Positions 1 to 10,984 of a DNA stretch of 64,000 nt are shown piece by piece. The position numbers and the translations under genes are program-made. This DNA comes from Choristoneura fumiferana (Eukaryota; Arthropoda; Insecta; Lepidoptera; Tortricidae). The stretch is from positions 22,941,256 through 23,005,255 of the forward strand of contig NC_133472.1 in NCBI RefSeq assembly GCF_025370935.1, given 5' to 3'. A model generated the notes under the pieces. The model had not been told where the DNA came from and ran no database searches. It saw nothing but the letters and a program-made list of their open reading frames with translations. The stretch's first letter is position 1, and the number at the start of each line of letters is the position of its first letter.

Positions 1-887
1 TCTCTTATGTTTCTGTCACCAACCTTACAGGCAAAAAATAGTAAATAAAAAGTCAAGTAACGCACCTTCGATGCCCAGGTACATAGGTGGAACCCGGGTG
101 ACATGAAGAGTAATTTAACATAACTTTTGTCCTTACACCGTCCAAATCACTGGCCATAACTCGGTAATTTCAAACACAAAGGTCTCTAGCAGTTACTTTC
201 AATCGAAAAAACACCATTTCACGTGAACTTTTATTAATAATTCTTCAAAATAATGATTCACGGAATGAAATAAAATTTCAAACACCTCCATCCAATTTCA
301 ATCGACCATAGCATAAAGCCTTTGCGTGCGTTCTGAAGACTGAGGAGCATTGTCTATGGTTGACTTAAGACGAAAAAGGAACCGAAGAGCGCAAGTCCGA
401 ACAAAGTCAAGTCAACAGTGTGTTGACTCAACACAACATCAAATAATTGTCTATAGCCGGATATGAATTCCCGACAAGTACGTTTCACGGATATTCATTA
501 ATTATTATTTTTGCATTGAGATATATATCTGATTTATTTATTTAAGTAGCATTTGAAAACTGCAATCAAGTTTTTCTTTCCATTATTTAATCCATTGATT
601 CCTATTTTCTATGACAGTAAGAAAATAAAAAAATAATTAAATACTGCCTTCAATTATATGTGCAAAGGATATTATAAATCATTGATTAATTTCATATTAA
701 TTTAGGTACCTTTTAAATGCTTTTGATAAAATGTAATAATAATAGCAGCCTCGTAACATTATTGCGTAGATAGGATTTCTGCCTGAGGGAGGAGTGAGGC
801 GAGGGGAGTGTGGGAGTTTGTTGGCAACCCTAAGCTGATACCCCATCCTTATTTTGTTGTCTTTCAAACATTTAATAAATTTCGGTA
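1..887 (+). promoter_or_regulatory. Upstream region and 5' UTR of the UBE2K-like gene
   Basis: No ORF worth reporting lies here. The stretch should contain the promoter and 5' UTR of the E2 gene whose ATG is at 888. I see no TATA box at a useful distance from that ATG, and the transcription start cannot be placed by eye. A locally GC-richer, purine-rich patch at about 780-830 is the only compositional change close to the start. A noncoding first exon further upstream cannot be excluded. The role is inferred from position only. Confidence 0.35.
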
Positions 888-950
888 ATGGCCAATATAT
901 CAGCGAAACGTATTAAAAGAGAATTCAAAGAAATCATCAAAAGTGAAGAG
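888..950 (+). CDS. UBE2K: UBE2K-like coding exon 1 (residues 1-21)
   Basis: It encodes the first E2 helix, ending ...IIKSEE, and is followed by the donor GTAAGA at 951. Intron 1 is 4201 bp and in phase 0. The ATG at 888 is chosen because the MANI start matches the conserved N-terminus of the family. Confidence 0.93.
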
Positions 951-3900
951 GTAAGATAAGCTATCGTATAACATCATTAATTAGCTACAAAGAGGTAACC
1001 TCATGGAAGCAATTACTTGCAGTTTTGTTAGTGTCATATTTTTGGTAAAATACTTAGTTATCAGAGTTCACAGTGCTTACTAATGTATTGCGAATGTTCC
1101 TCTAGTTATTAGTTACGCACTTGCGCAATTTGTCGACCGCATAAGCTTCATGCCTGTTCATAATATTCATATTACGCATTTTGTACATCTACCTACCAAA
1201 TATCGTCCAAAAGTTTGATTACATGTTATTATGGGCTTAATTTTTATGCTTATCAGTATGCATCAAAATCCGTTACATTTAATTATTTTTTTATGTTTTG
1301 TATGATATCATATTTATTTGTACAATACAATCTAAACTTAAATAATGCCTGATCACCATGAAACTGCTTTTGCCTACATGTTGGCAAATTGTATAACTCC
1401 AAATAGAATTTAGACCAGATTATTTATAATAACAAAGTGTTTTAGTAAAAATACATGACCATAAGTTTGAAAGCATTGAAAGAATCTTACAAAATACATT
1501 GCAGTTTGACTGAACATAACTTTTTAAGGTTTTGTATGAACTGGCATGAATGGTTTTTTTAGGGAGCGCCAAAATTCGCATATTTGCTAGTCATACAATT
1601 AATGTCCGAATCATCGTTTGTCATAATTTTTCCCACTGAAACCTTACAGTTTTCTGAAAATTTTAAATGGTCATCCTATAGAAAACTATAGGTTAGGTTA
1701 GGTTTGTTTTATAACAATTCTGAACAATTATTGGATTCAGAGAAAAAAGAGTTATGACAAATGATTGTACTGACAAACATTACATTCGGACTTCCAATAA
1801 GTATGCAAGCCAATATGGACCCAGTTTTTTATGCTTTTCAAAAGTATGATTGTCAATTTTTTAGAAACATTTACATGTGATGCTAACCATATATCAACGG
1901 CTAAGGTAGTTCATCAGCAGTTATTACTCTTAATTTGCCATCAAAGTGCAAAGGTTAATATAATGTCTGGCAACACAAAGATTTGTAATGGTTTTTGTCA
2001 AGATATTTTTTATTTGTATGTTTTCATTTCTGTGCTTTTTTTTTGTGATAAAATTTCAAACTATTATTTACAAGGGCGGAAAAATAGACTAAATAACAAT
2101 ACAAAAATTGTTCATCCTTATTTTAGGGTTCTAAATCTGAAGGGTGACTAATAGAACCCTAAGGTGTTACTGTCTACACACTCCATCTGTCTGTCACAGG
2201 GCTATGTCTCAGGAACGGGATATGGTTTGACAATTGCTGCGAGAACCACAAATAATAATAATTAAATTAAAAACTATGAGGGATCCCAGTCAATGAATAA
2301 AAAATTACCTTACACTACATACATTTTGCTTAGAAGCAAGGCTCTGCTAACACTGGATTTTTATTGATATGGTCATTTATGGTGTATGTATATGAACCTA
2401 ATAATTTGCACAGAATCCTTGGTGGGTGTATCTAATGCCTAAGCTGGTTTTTTAATTCACATATGCATGTTTTTAATCTCAAATTGAATGACTTGATTGA
2501 TAATTGAAGCATGGTTACTGTCTACACTAACATACTACTCTCTCTGTCACTTCTGTCAAATTACATATACATATATAGCAGGCGCATTGATAATATGATG
2601 TACAGTCGGTGCCCTAACATGAAAAAAATGAAAATGAAAAATGATTTATTTGTTCACTTAATACTAATTTTACAATGTGTTGGTGCCCCTTTTTAAGTAA
2701 ATGAAATACCTGTGCTCTAAGGGGCACCGCTCAAAGTAAGTATCTACTTTTCGATGCAGCTAGTATGAAAAAATGGATACATAAGTTAGGGAACCGACCA
2801 TACCAAGTGAAAGTGACTAACTAGAACAAGTAATAAAACACCATTATTTTGTATGGCTAACCAAGGTTGTTGCCAAATGTATTTGTCATCAATTCATTAT
2901 TCTGATGCATTGTAACAAGCTTCAGTATTGTAATGACGTCTTAAATGACATTAAACATGGCCTTGTAACATGTAATTAACATTTACATGCCCTGTGATTT
3001 GAACAATTATGATATTATAATCAGTTGTTATATTCAATTTATTATGTACAGTTGAAGAAAAAGGTCGATTCCCGCAGTTTGTCTACCTGTATGTATGTGT
3101 GTAGGTAGGAGCAACTTCATAGAAGTCCGGTCCGGTGTATCTGGGGGCACAGTAGCGGTGCCCCGCTAAGTCGAGCAAAAAAGCGGCACGGCCGAACCAT
3201 CCTTTTCTCGGCCATACACGTTACGGTACACCGCACAGGTTACATGTGCAGATTTGCCAGCACAGGTCAGGTAGCGTATATGGGGACGTTCCGGTGTACT
3301 GGAACGGTCTTCGCAGTTCTGTTTGCGATGGCATCGAGTGAGGATGAGAACGCACTAGCACTGCTAGGCCTTGCGTTAATTTTGACTACAAGAACAGTGA
3401 AAAGGAAGCGAAAAAAGTGGTGTAAGCATTGGTTATTATTGTTATTAAAAAGAATAACGCAGGTACCTACACACGCACAGGTTCACCGTACGGTGCGACC
3501 GGAGCAAAATCGATTTTCGAATTTGCTCCGGTCGCCTGCGCAGGTCAAAAAAACTGCACAGGTCGGTCGGCCTGGGCGTACACGCTCCGGTCGACCTGCG
3601 CATTTACACCTGCACAGGTAAACGTAAACCGTAACGTGTATGGCCACCATTAGTACTTTCATGCGGCCAATCGTCTAATCATTCATCAATCGGCTAACTA
3701 AGTCATTAATAAGTTCGCTCCGCTCGCGGTGGAAACCGGGCTTTATACAGCTACGAACGTGAACATGATTCCAACGGAGGAACATCGTACGTATTTATAT
3801 TTTAATCGAATCACGATGACGTTCCATTTAGTGCGAGTTCTGTTGCTTTGTTGACTCTCTCCAAATGGCACGGAGCCAAAAGTGAGAACTACAAAGAAAA

Positions 3901-6900
3901 TATGCACTCTGCCTTGTAAGGCAGCCTTGGCAACTATTGGAGTACTTATCGTTTTTAAGGGCAAGTCTTGATTACAGTAGGGCTACTACGAAGTTCGATA
4001 ATCGACGTTCGTATCGTACCGTCCCTCTCACTCTCGTATTAAATAATATTACCGTCAGCGGGACGGCAAGATACGAATTTCGAATTGTGCACTTCGTGGT
4101 ATAGGGTCTATTCCCACTTTGATTATAACGCGAGGCAATTTTAGCGATTTTTCGACCCTTAGTTATATGTCGTGAGAGTTTGCTCGATCCCCTCCTCACG
4201 TGAGATTTTTTGAAACTCATATTTTTAATGTAAATATGGTGTTTGATTACCTATATTAGATTTTAGAAAAACAATTTACTTACATATTTTTTATTTAAGT
4301 CTAGTCAAGACGGCCCTCTCTTGCCCCCATGGGTACGTCCATTAGCTTACACCTTATGACATGCAGTGAACAGATAACAACGAAAGTCGTAAGGCGCAAG
4401 CTACACAGAAGAGACGCGGGACGGGGGCGCGACGCAAGCGCGGCGCGCCTGGAATCAGTTTTCATACTACAGATAGCGCGCGAGTTGAATGCAGAGCTCA
4501 GGAATGGGATAGTGTGGCTACCTTATTACAATTAATGATGACGAATTTATCGACATACAGAAGGTATGCAATGTAGGTCGATAAATTTGTAAAAGAAATG
4601 TTATTTTCATTTTCACTTTTTTTTTACTTTCGCGCTTTAAACACATTATTATGTATAAACAGGACTTAGCACCTAACCTTTTATTTGTCTCATCCATCGT
4701 AGTCGCAACGTGACTCAACACGATGGATGTAACTCGATCAAACCGACAACAAAAATAACGGAAACGAACTCGGATCAGTCATCGTTAAAGCAAAAATAAT
4801 ACGGGGTGCAATATGAGTTTTAACGCCATCGATGTGGGGACGACAGCTATCAAGGACGACTCACTATTTACTGTAGGCGACTGAGGCGAGGCGTGTGGAT
4901 AGCGGGGGGAGAGGCTCCCGCTCTTCAGCTCTTCACCTCAGGCCCCGACTGCATTCAACTCGCGCGCTATCTGTATCTGTAATGAAACGTTGCGATCCAA
5001 AGTAGACAGAAGAGACGAGGCGGAGACACGCGTCCCACGTCTCTTCTGTGTGGCTTGCGCCTAAAGCATTCGCCGAACGATGGTTCTATGACATAAAAAA
5101 TTAGCTTCTCTAATTTGTGAATGTGTATATGAATGTATTATTACTTTTCAGGTAGCAGGAGGCGCGATCACACTGGAACTGGTGAATAACAGTTGGACAG
5201 AGCTTAACGGGTCGATAGCCGGCCCCCACGAGACCCCGTATGAGGGCGGAACCTTCCACCTAGAAATCAAAGTACCCGAGACGTACCCTTTCAATCCGCC
5301 CAAGGTAATATTACATAACATAAAACACGCACACACACACACACACACAGCACAACACAACATAACACAAGGTAACATTGGTCGACACGACCGATAATCA
5401 TGTCTTCAGGATGTCCACTGTTGGATATAGGCCTCCCCCATAGACCTCTAGCTGCTTCGGTTACAGTACGATTACTTGGAGTTAACCCTTGACATATGGG
5501 CGTGCCTTCAGTCAATTTTCAACTTTGACGTCATACAAATAAAGCCATTTTTAGTATACCGCTACCCACGTTTACAGACGATGTAAAAACTATTTTATAT
5601 GTATGACGTCTATTTTATAACTCCAAGTAATCGTACTGTAGAAGCGGCCTGCACCCACGGCTTTAACCAAGTCATCCGTCCATCCGTTGGTGGACGTCCT
5701 ACGCTGCGCTTGCCGATCCGCGGTCACCATTCGAGAGCCTCGGCCTTCGGCCTCCTGTTCTCCGTGATATATGGCCTGCCATATAGAATGTCTGAAATTA
5801 TTTATTGAGAAATGAAAAAAAGAACATCTATCCGGCTTTTGTGTCGACTAAGAATATATCAAAAAATTGACGGTATCGTTAAAAAAAAAATATTTTTGCA
5901 AATGTCCACACACGAGCATACGATTCAATGGATGGTAAGTTAAGTATTCACAACCGCCCGTTGGCGCCTGGGACTTGACTGCTGGTGCGTGGCTGGCCTT
6001 GCAAGAAACTGTACACTTTCTTTTTATATTTTACGTTATTATATAGCTAACAATTTTTTTTTTAATTGTGTTCAAATTCTTGTTGTCTTGTTTTTCTGTC
6101 CCCGCAAAAATTTACGGTGTAGTTTTTTGGTATCAGACACAGTGGCATTTTTTATTTTTCTCTAGTTAATTATTAGTTAAGTACACTGAAAAGGACAAAC
6201 AATGGGACCAGTTTTTTTTATTTGTTTATTAGAAGGCATAAATAATTTCGCGATAGGTTGGTCAGAAACAATGCAACAATAGTACATTGTGTCTTTAGTG
6301 CGGTAAATAAGGAATTACGAACGAGACTCTATTAGAAGCCCGAAGTCGAAGACTGAGGGCTTTAATGAGTCGATGTTCGTAATTCTAGTACCACCCGTGC
6401 GACATACAATGTTTTTCATCACATTTGCGAGTAAAATTTTATATTTGTAAAAGAATAAATATAATCGTTCCAAATATTGGCGATACCTAAGACTGCGCTC
6501 TTGGCAGCGCCGCCCTCCCCCTCCCGCAAGCAGCAGCAGCAGTAGTACGGGCATTGACTCATTTACCGACCTTGGGCTTCATGACAAGAAAATTAGTACG
6601 GGCACTGACTCATTTACCGACCACGGGTTTCATGACAAGCACATTAAGGTCGAGGGTTTTATTTGGGGGGGTTGCAACCAAGGTAGCCTGCATGTTACGA
6701 CACTGTTTACGAGCAAGTGTGATGAAAACAATAATTTCGACCAAACTATTTTAATGATGAAACAGTTGTAAAATTCATATTATATTCGATAAGCATGTAA
6801 TGTAAATCGAATGACTATGCAAACAAGTGCAGTCAGAAAAAAAGCTTATACTAAAAGTTTTATTTTGAACTAAAACTCATTTCCAGATCCGGTTTATAAC

Positions 6901-8346
6901 AAAAATCTGGCATCCGAACGTGTCGTCAGTGACGGGAGCGATATGTCTAGACATACTTGAGGACCAATGGACGGCCGCTCTCACGCTGCGTACTGTGCTA
7001 CTTTCCATCCAAGTCCTTCTGTCTGCGGCGGAGCCCAACGACCCACAGGTACTGACATAGTTTCACCTGTAATGCTACATTTACACCCTCGCCGAGGCTT
7101 GCCAAGCGTCTACAAACTCCAAACTTATACAAATGCTTGAATACCATTTACACGCGTGTAATCGCGTCATTTTATTCCGGACAGGTAAGCATGGCAGACG
7201 TGGATCTCGAAGTTACTTCGGCTCTTGTGTTGAGCTTGACATGTTTTTATTAAAAGAAAAAGGGTAAAATTTCTTCGTTAGTCCTAGCACTCATAATGGT
7301 CTCTGAAATTTATTTAATATAAATGTCGGTACCTCGAGCTCTTCGAGCGACACTAAACACGAACCAACGTGTAAACACGTCGCAAGCGCTTGCCGCAAGT
7401 TCCTTTGATCTGTGTTGAAAACCGACACCGGATCGGCGGCAAGCGTTGACACGCTCACGAAAGCCTATTCAAACGGGCCGTTTACACGCTTATGCTGGTG
7501 AGAGCTTACCGAAGCGTGGCAAGCGTGTAAATGTAGCATAAAAGAACAGATTAATGTGATTGACTGACTGACATACTCGTACACTGCTCTCACAGGCAAC
7601 GCCGCCCTGGGTGAGCAAAAAAACGCTCGCTCTAGCCGCCAGATGGCAAAGGGCGCCATTGTCCAGTTTCCAGTGCAAAATAAAATTATGATGTCGCCTT
7701 TTGAGCGCGGAAGCGGTATAGACAATCTCGCTTTACCTTCATCTGGAGACAGGCACTGTCACCACTGGGCCAATCAACTTTTTTACCGACACTTTGGGCG
7801 TCTGCTGCGTGACCAAAACTGTCTCTGGCGTTACCAAAAAATCGTACTTCCAACAAGATATTTCACGGTTTAATAGGTTGAACTTACGTAGGATGACATG
7901 TATTTATGTACACCATCTGTTAAATATAAAATTATTTCTAACAGGCCGTGTCTAACACAATACTTGTCATTCAACTAAATGTATTTTAAGATAAAAATGC
8001 AAACATGCTTTTGATTTCATTTTACCGTAGAAACTCAAGTGGCCCTTGTTTTCATTTGACTAGTTTACGAGTACATATGAATGTGACTTTTAACAAAAAT
8101 TGTTTTTTTTTTTTTAATTTACAGGATGCCGTCGTGGCCAAACAATACATAGACAATCCACACCTGTTCAATGTAACGGCCAGGCATTGGACGAACATCT
8201 ACGCTGGAGGACCCACCGTCATCCTCGACTGCAACCAAAAAATACAAGTACTTCTAGACATGGGCATAAATGAGGACCAGGCGAGAGTAGCCCTGTCCAC
8301 GTACGACTGGAACCTCGAACGAGCAACGGAGCAGATATTTAGCTAG
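888..8346 (+). CDS. UBE2K: Ubiquitin-conjugating enzyme E2-25K/UBE2K orthologue (four coding exons, 199 aa)
   Basis: The coding sequence is join(888..950, 5152..5304, 6887..7048, 8125..8346), 199 codons plus stop, with all introns in phase 0 and bounded by GT-AG. The product is a class II E2 enzyme. It accepts ubiquitin from E1 as a thioester on its catalytic cysteine and passes it to E3-bound substrates; this family is known for building K48-linked chains in the cytosol and nucleus. Visible marks are the N-terminal helix starting MANISAKRIKREF, the PETYPFNPPK segment, the HPN motif at residues 81-83, catalytic Cys92 in GAICLDIL (the same number as in the human protein), and a UBA domain at about residues 160-199 with an MGI loop (172-174) and Trp188. 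Human UBE2K is 200 aa, so the length fits. The start context is good (G at -3, G at +4). The introns are full of repeats, but every exon is open. Confidence 0.96.
2110..2240 (+). repeat. Fragment of 'gggttccgta' repeat family, in intron 1
   Basis: It holds paired GGGTTCTAAA/TAGAACCCTAA motifs followed by CTGTCTGTC and an ACAGGGCTATGTC segment. The same words occur reversed at 18190-18325. Related fuller copies lie at 48786-49437, 53172-53592 and 57876-59797. It is a degraded, dispersed repeat. Confidence 0.45.
3210..3645. mobile_element. Foldback element with GCACAGGT subterminal repeats, intron 1
   Basis: The ends are inverted copies of GGCCATACACGTTACGGT (3210-3227 and 3628-3645). Inside, GCACAGGT occurs five times (3233, 3260, 3475, 3556, 3612), with GCGCAGGT variants at 3538 and (reversed) 3594. 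A 14-bp inverted pair at 3495-3508/3522-3535 forms a further hairpin. Multiple short repeats next to the ends are typical of transposase binding sites in nonautonomous DNA transposons, for example hAT-like ones. No transposase is encoded, and I cannot fix a target duplication. The ORFs across it are composition effects. Confidence 0.7.
3978..4106. mobile_element. Foldback MITE (family M), diverged copy in intron 1
   Basis: The arms begin TAGGGCTACTACGAAGTTCG and fold on each other, with a centre containing CTCTCGTATTAAATA. The same layout is seen almost perfectly at 15074-15205 and 40807-40942, so this is an older copy of one family. Confidence 0.65.
4389..5065. mobile_element. Inverted-repeat DNA element, about 675 bp, intron 1
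   Basis: The outer arms share GGCGCAAGC(T/C)ACACAGAAG and continue into AGAGACG. A second, 25-bp perfect inverted pair lies further in (4470-4494 versus 4949-4973, core AGATAGCGCGCGAGTTGAAT). No transposase is seen between the arms. It has a GC-rich edge and an AT-rich centre, and is likely a nonautonomous DNA transposon. Confidence 0.65.
4540..4592. repeat. Hairpin inside the 4.4-5.1 kb element
   Basis: AATTTATCGAC at the left pairs with GTCGATAAATT at the right around a loop of about 22 nt. It may be a separate small foldback or the loop region of the larger element. Confidence 0.45.
5152..5304 (+). CDS. UBE2K: UBE2K-like coding exon 2 (residues 22-72)
   Basis: It carries the central sheet of the UBC fold, including the TPYEGG and PETYPFNPPK segments. 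The acceptor is TTTTCAG ending at 5151 and the donor is GTAATA at 5305. Two more AG dinucleotides lie 4 and 7 nt into the exon (the exon begins GTAGCAGG), but using either would shift the frame. The first residues (VAGG) differ from the vertebrate protein, which is a variable spot in the family. Confidence 0.94.
5326..5349. repeat. (AC)n microsatellite in intron 2
   Basis: A short, almost pure CA/AC run starts 20 bp after the exon 2 donor site. Confidence 0.9.
5395..5795. repeat. Dispersed lepidopteran repeat split by a MITE, intron 2
   Basis: The left part carries GATGTCCACTGTTGGATATA and GGCCTCCCCCATAGACCTC. The right part carries GAAGCGGCCTGCACCCACGG and CATCCGTTGGTGGACGTCC, with GCGGTCACCATTCGAGAGCC further on. 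From general knowledge, this combination is a common interspersed sequence in Lepidoptera. The parts are separated by the TA-flanked insertion at 5464-5638. Confidence 0.6.
5464..5638. mobile_element. 175-bp MITE with 22-bp TIRs and TA duplication, intron 2
   Basis: The perfect ends CAGTACGATTACTTGGAGTT are inverted at 5464-5483 and 5619-5638, flanked by TA on both sides (5462-5463 and 5639-5640). An inner TGACGTCATAC/GTATGACGTC pair extends the hairpin. TA duplication and a CAGT start suggest mobilisation by a Tc1/mariner-type transposase. It sits inside an older repeat. Confidence 0.85.
6215..6735 (-). repeat. Dispersed repeat (family C) in intron 2
   Basis: It matches 31492-31810 in the opposite orientation: shared words include GCAACCAAGGTAGCCTGCAT, CATACAATGTTTTTCATCAC, GACTCTATTAGAAGCCCG and CTTGGCAGCGC. 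A third, shorter copy is at 21705-21885. This copy also holds a tandem duplication of about 52 bp at 6545-6650 (units starting AGTACGGGCA(T/C)TGACTCATT). Confidence 0.7.
6887..7048 (+). CDS. UBE2K: UBE2K-like coding exon 3, catalytic (residues 73-126)
   Basis: It carries the active site: HPN (81-83), then Cys92 in GAICLDIL, then the W/LTLRTVLLS helix and the AAEPNDPQ loop. The acceptor TTCCAG ends at 6886 and the donor GTACTG starts at 7049. Intron 2 is 1582 bp. Confidence 0.95.
7072..7540. mobile_element. Foldback element with GCAAGCG motifs, intron 3
   Basis: Inverted ends ATGCTACATTTACAC lie at 7072-7086 and 7526-7540. Variants of GGCAAGCGTGTAAA recur near both ends and in the middle (for example at about 7380-7400, 7440 and 7518). 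There is no ORF of its own. It looks like a nonautonomous DNA transposon with subterminal repeats. Confidence 0.6.
8125..8346 (+). CDS. UBE2K: UBE2K-like coding exon 4, UBA domain (residues 127-199)
   Basis: It starts at the conserved DAVVA segment, closes the UBC fold, and encodes the C-terminal ubiquitin-associated domain (about residues 160-199) that separates UBE2K from other E2s. The acceptor is a long T-run ending in ACAG at 8124, and the stop TAG is at 8344-8346. Intron 3 is 1076 bp. The open frame seen upstream from 8005 is intron, not coding. Confidence 0.95.
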   Translation, partial: DAVVAKQYIDNPHLFNVTARHWTNIYAGGPTVILDCNQKIQVLLDMGINEDQARVALSTYDWNLERATEQIFS

Positions 8347-8570
8347 TTAAGCGGTATAGTAACATAATTAAATTCACAAGTAACATTTTTTGTAATGCTA
8401 AGCATTCGGTTAAGTAATTTGAATGCGTCGAGGTGTTAATCGATAGAGTGGTAATACGGACATAACATAATAGTTGCTTAGTAGCTGATTCGGCGCTCGC
8501 GTTGAACAGCTGCGTTATTTAACTTCAGTGCTTCTAGTTTCTTAATGCCTTTGACAGTTGCCGCGTTCTG

Positions 8571-8576
8571 AATAAA
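8571..8576 (+). promoter_or_regulatory. Candidate polyadenylation signal of the UBE2K-like gene
   Basis: This is the first AATAAA after the stop codon and would give a 3' UTR of roughly 240-260 nt. Later AATAAA motifs lie beyond the assembly gap, so a longer 3' UTR is possible. Confidence 0.5.
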
Positions 8577-8711
8577 CATGAATAGAAAATAATGTTGTTA
8601 AGATCGAGAGCAAACGCAAAAGCTGCTTAGACCAATTCGAGCATATACTTTCTCATTCATGTATGAAAAATATTCTTGATCTATTTAAGTATGTTTATCC
8701 GTTGCTACGAA

Positions 8712-8785
8712 TAGCACAAGCTTTGCTTACTTTGGGACTAGATCAATTGGTGTCAAGTGTCCCATGATCTTTATTTATTTAATTA
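8712..8785 (+). mobile_element. 5'-truncated SINE tail
   Basis: GGGACTAGATCAATTGGTGT followed by CAAGTGTCCCATGATC and a TTTATTTATTTAA tail is the reverse complement of the left part of the SINE at 19849-20150. It lacks the tRNA-like head, as expected from 5' truncation. Confidence 0.65.
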
Positions 8786-8848
8786 TATTCATGCTTATTT
8801 GCCACGCAAAAGATAAAAATTACCGATATTAATAATAATGTCTGCTTG

Positions 8849-8948
8849 NNNNNNNNNNNNNNNNNNNNNNNNNNNNNNNNNNNNNNNNNNNNNNNNNNNN
8901 NNNNNNNNNNNNNNNNNNNNNNNNNNNNNNNNNNNNNNNNNNNNNNNN
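8849..8948. other. Assembly gap (100 N)
   Basis: A run of exactly 100 N marks a scaffold gap of unknown true size, just beyond the gene's 3' UTR. Confidence 0.99.
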
Positions 8949-10980
8949 CTTGTTTATTTGACACAACTTTGCTCAATTCAAAATAAATATAATGTTAACA
9001 ATTTTGTTTTTATTTTTCCTCTCATTGGAGAAACACTATACATCCGCAGCGGAAATTGCAATTCGTGGATTCGTATTTATTGACGGACTCAGCTACGCTT
9101 TGTCCGTCAACTCAACTCATCCGCGAATTGCTTTTTCCCGCCTCAGCAGTAATGTACTAACCGATTATCTAATAATGGCCCGAATTCATTGAAAGGCTAA
9201 AGTGCGTGGTTTTGAAATTTTAATGTTACAAATGCAGACATGTGACATGTGTAACGAAATAATTTAGATTGAAGCAAGTTATTACCTACAGTATTATGGG
9301 TTTAATAATAATCGGATAGTTCTACGAGCTTCTCAACCGCTATCAGCCTCCTGTCGTTTATACTTAAGATTAGTCAGGTAGAATGAAAGGTTTTTATTAA
9401 ACGATAATATGGTGTGCATGCGGTACCTACAATTACCATTCATTAAAGTTTTTTGCTTACGGTATCTCATTTCTTCAATTTATAGACTGATGACTGGTAG
9501 TAATTGATAATTCTTGAAGAACTACCCAATCATAGTTGTATAAAGGTAGGGTCATAAGGGTTTCAACAGTTTATGCAATTACAATAAATAATTAGTGAAA
9601 ATGTAAAAGCTGTTTTGATTTCGGATTTATAGTCTGATGTTGTGGTAGAGTAATTTCACGATAATTCTTGTGACTGTATGTAAACTTTTATCAAATAAAT
9701 CATGAACACTTCCTATCATCACTCTGAAGTATTATTTTAATTGTCACAGAGATCATTGTAAAAGTAGTCTGCTGTAGTTCTTTCAATGCTATTTGTCAAT
9801 AAAAACTGAGGTGAGTAAAATACGAGTCCAGAGCGCAACTTCCACAATATCTCGTACCTAGTCATAACGCAAGCAAGTAGCCAAAGCTCGTTGGTTAATT
9901 ACGTCATCTTACCAGGTAACCTCCCTAATTCTTAAGTGCAATTAACACAGCCAAAAAGAAGCAAAAGAAAAAACAGGCTCTTACAAATAAACTGACCCAT
10001 TTCTCCTAATTCTAATCTACATTAACGCAGCAGCTGAGCGAAATTACAAACAAATAAATCTCTGTTATCTCATTACTCGAGAGTGTTTGGACGATAAATC
10101 GCGGAACTCGTCTAGATAGGATGGTTCCTTTTTGAACTCTGAAATGTGTTTCCAATAAGGAAAATAAATGTAGTTAAATTTTAAACTAATTCAAAAAATC
10201 AAGAGTTCTCCAACAGTGATTTCGGTAGCATAAACGAAGTCTTCATGTAAGAATTAAAACTTTAACCCTAGTAGGATTAGATAATTTAAAGTTGACTTCT
10301 TGATTTTTTTTTTCTTGATGTTTCTTGACCTTGTTTAGTTTGAAAGTATTATTTAAATTACAGAGCGCTCTGAAATTCAAATTGATGCAAATAAATCTAA
10401 CTACATTCGGCCACAATTGCTGTGAGCAGTATGGAATAAACCTCCAAAATGCCACTGAGTAATTTAACAGGAATCTGCGTTCCTGACTCTAGCAACAATC
10501 ATTTAAATTGACAGTTCTTGCGTTGTTGTATAGATACTTAAAATGTTTAGAAACCTGTCAGTTTATCTTAATGAATTTATTATTATCAGTTTGACTGTCA
10601 GCATTATTACTTTTAATTATTTAACTATATCTAAATAGTTAGTATTAGCTGCAGTATACGTACGAGTAACAGCTTATTTTAGATCACTTATTAGTCGTAA
10701 AAAACACTGAAAGCAACATCGCACAAAATACCACTTAACAATCGTATTGCGCTGACAGTAGTAAAAAAGATCTTTGTAGGTTTGTCCGCTTTGTCCGTCA
10801 CTTCCATAAAGAAAGTCAATGTTGATAAGGGTCCCGGGTACAGTCAGCCGCGCGGCAGTTCGCCATGAATTTTATTCAACGTACCTATTCAGATTTGAAG
10901 TAGGTACCTAGCACTAAATTATATATCATACAAAAGTATAGTAAAACCAACAAAGTTAAGCGTATCATGGTTGTGTTTTA
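8949..10980. other. Non-coding stretch, no feature recognised
   Basis: It is AT-rich, with only short unrelated ORFs. I see no long inverted repeats, tandem arrays or coding similarity here. Part of it could still be the extended 3' UTR of the E2 gene. Confidence 0.5.
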
Positions 10981-10984
10981 TTGA

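Noticed and set aside
1831..2151. 106-codon ORF in intron 1
   Set aside because: AT-rich composition, no family signature, and it lies within the intron between validated exons of the E2 gene and ends in a repeat fragment.
3244..3653. Two overlapping plus ORFs of 125 and 74 codons
   Set aside because: They run through the foldback element with GCACAGGT boxes, and the residues merely reflect those repeats.
8005..8346. 113-codon ORF starting at 8005
   Set aside because: Only the part from 8125 is exonic. The upstream part contains the polypyrimidine tract and acceptor site and does not match the E2 family.
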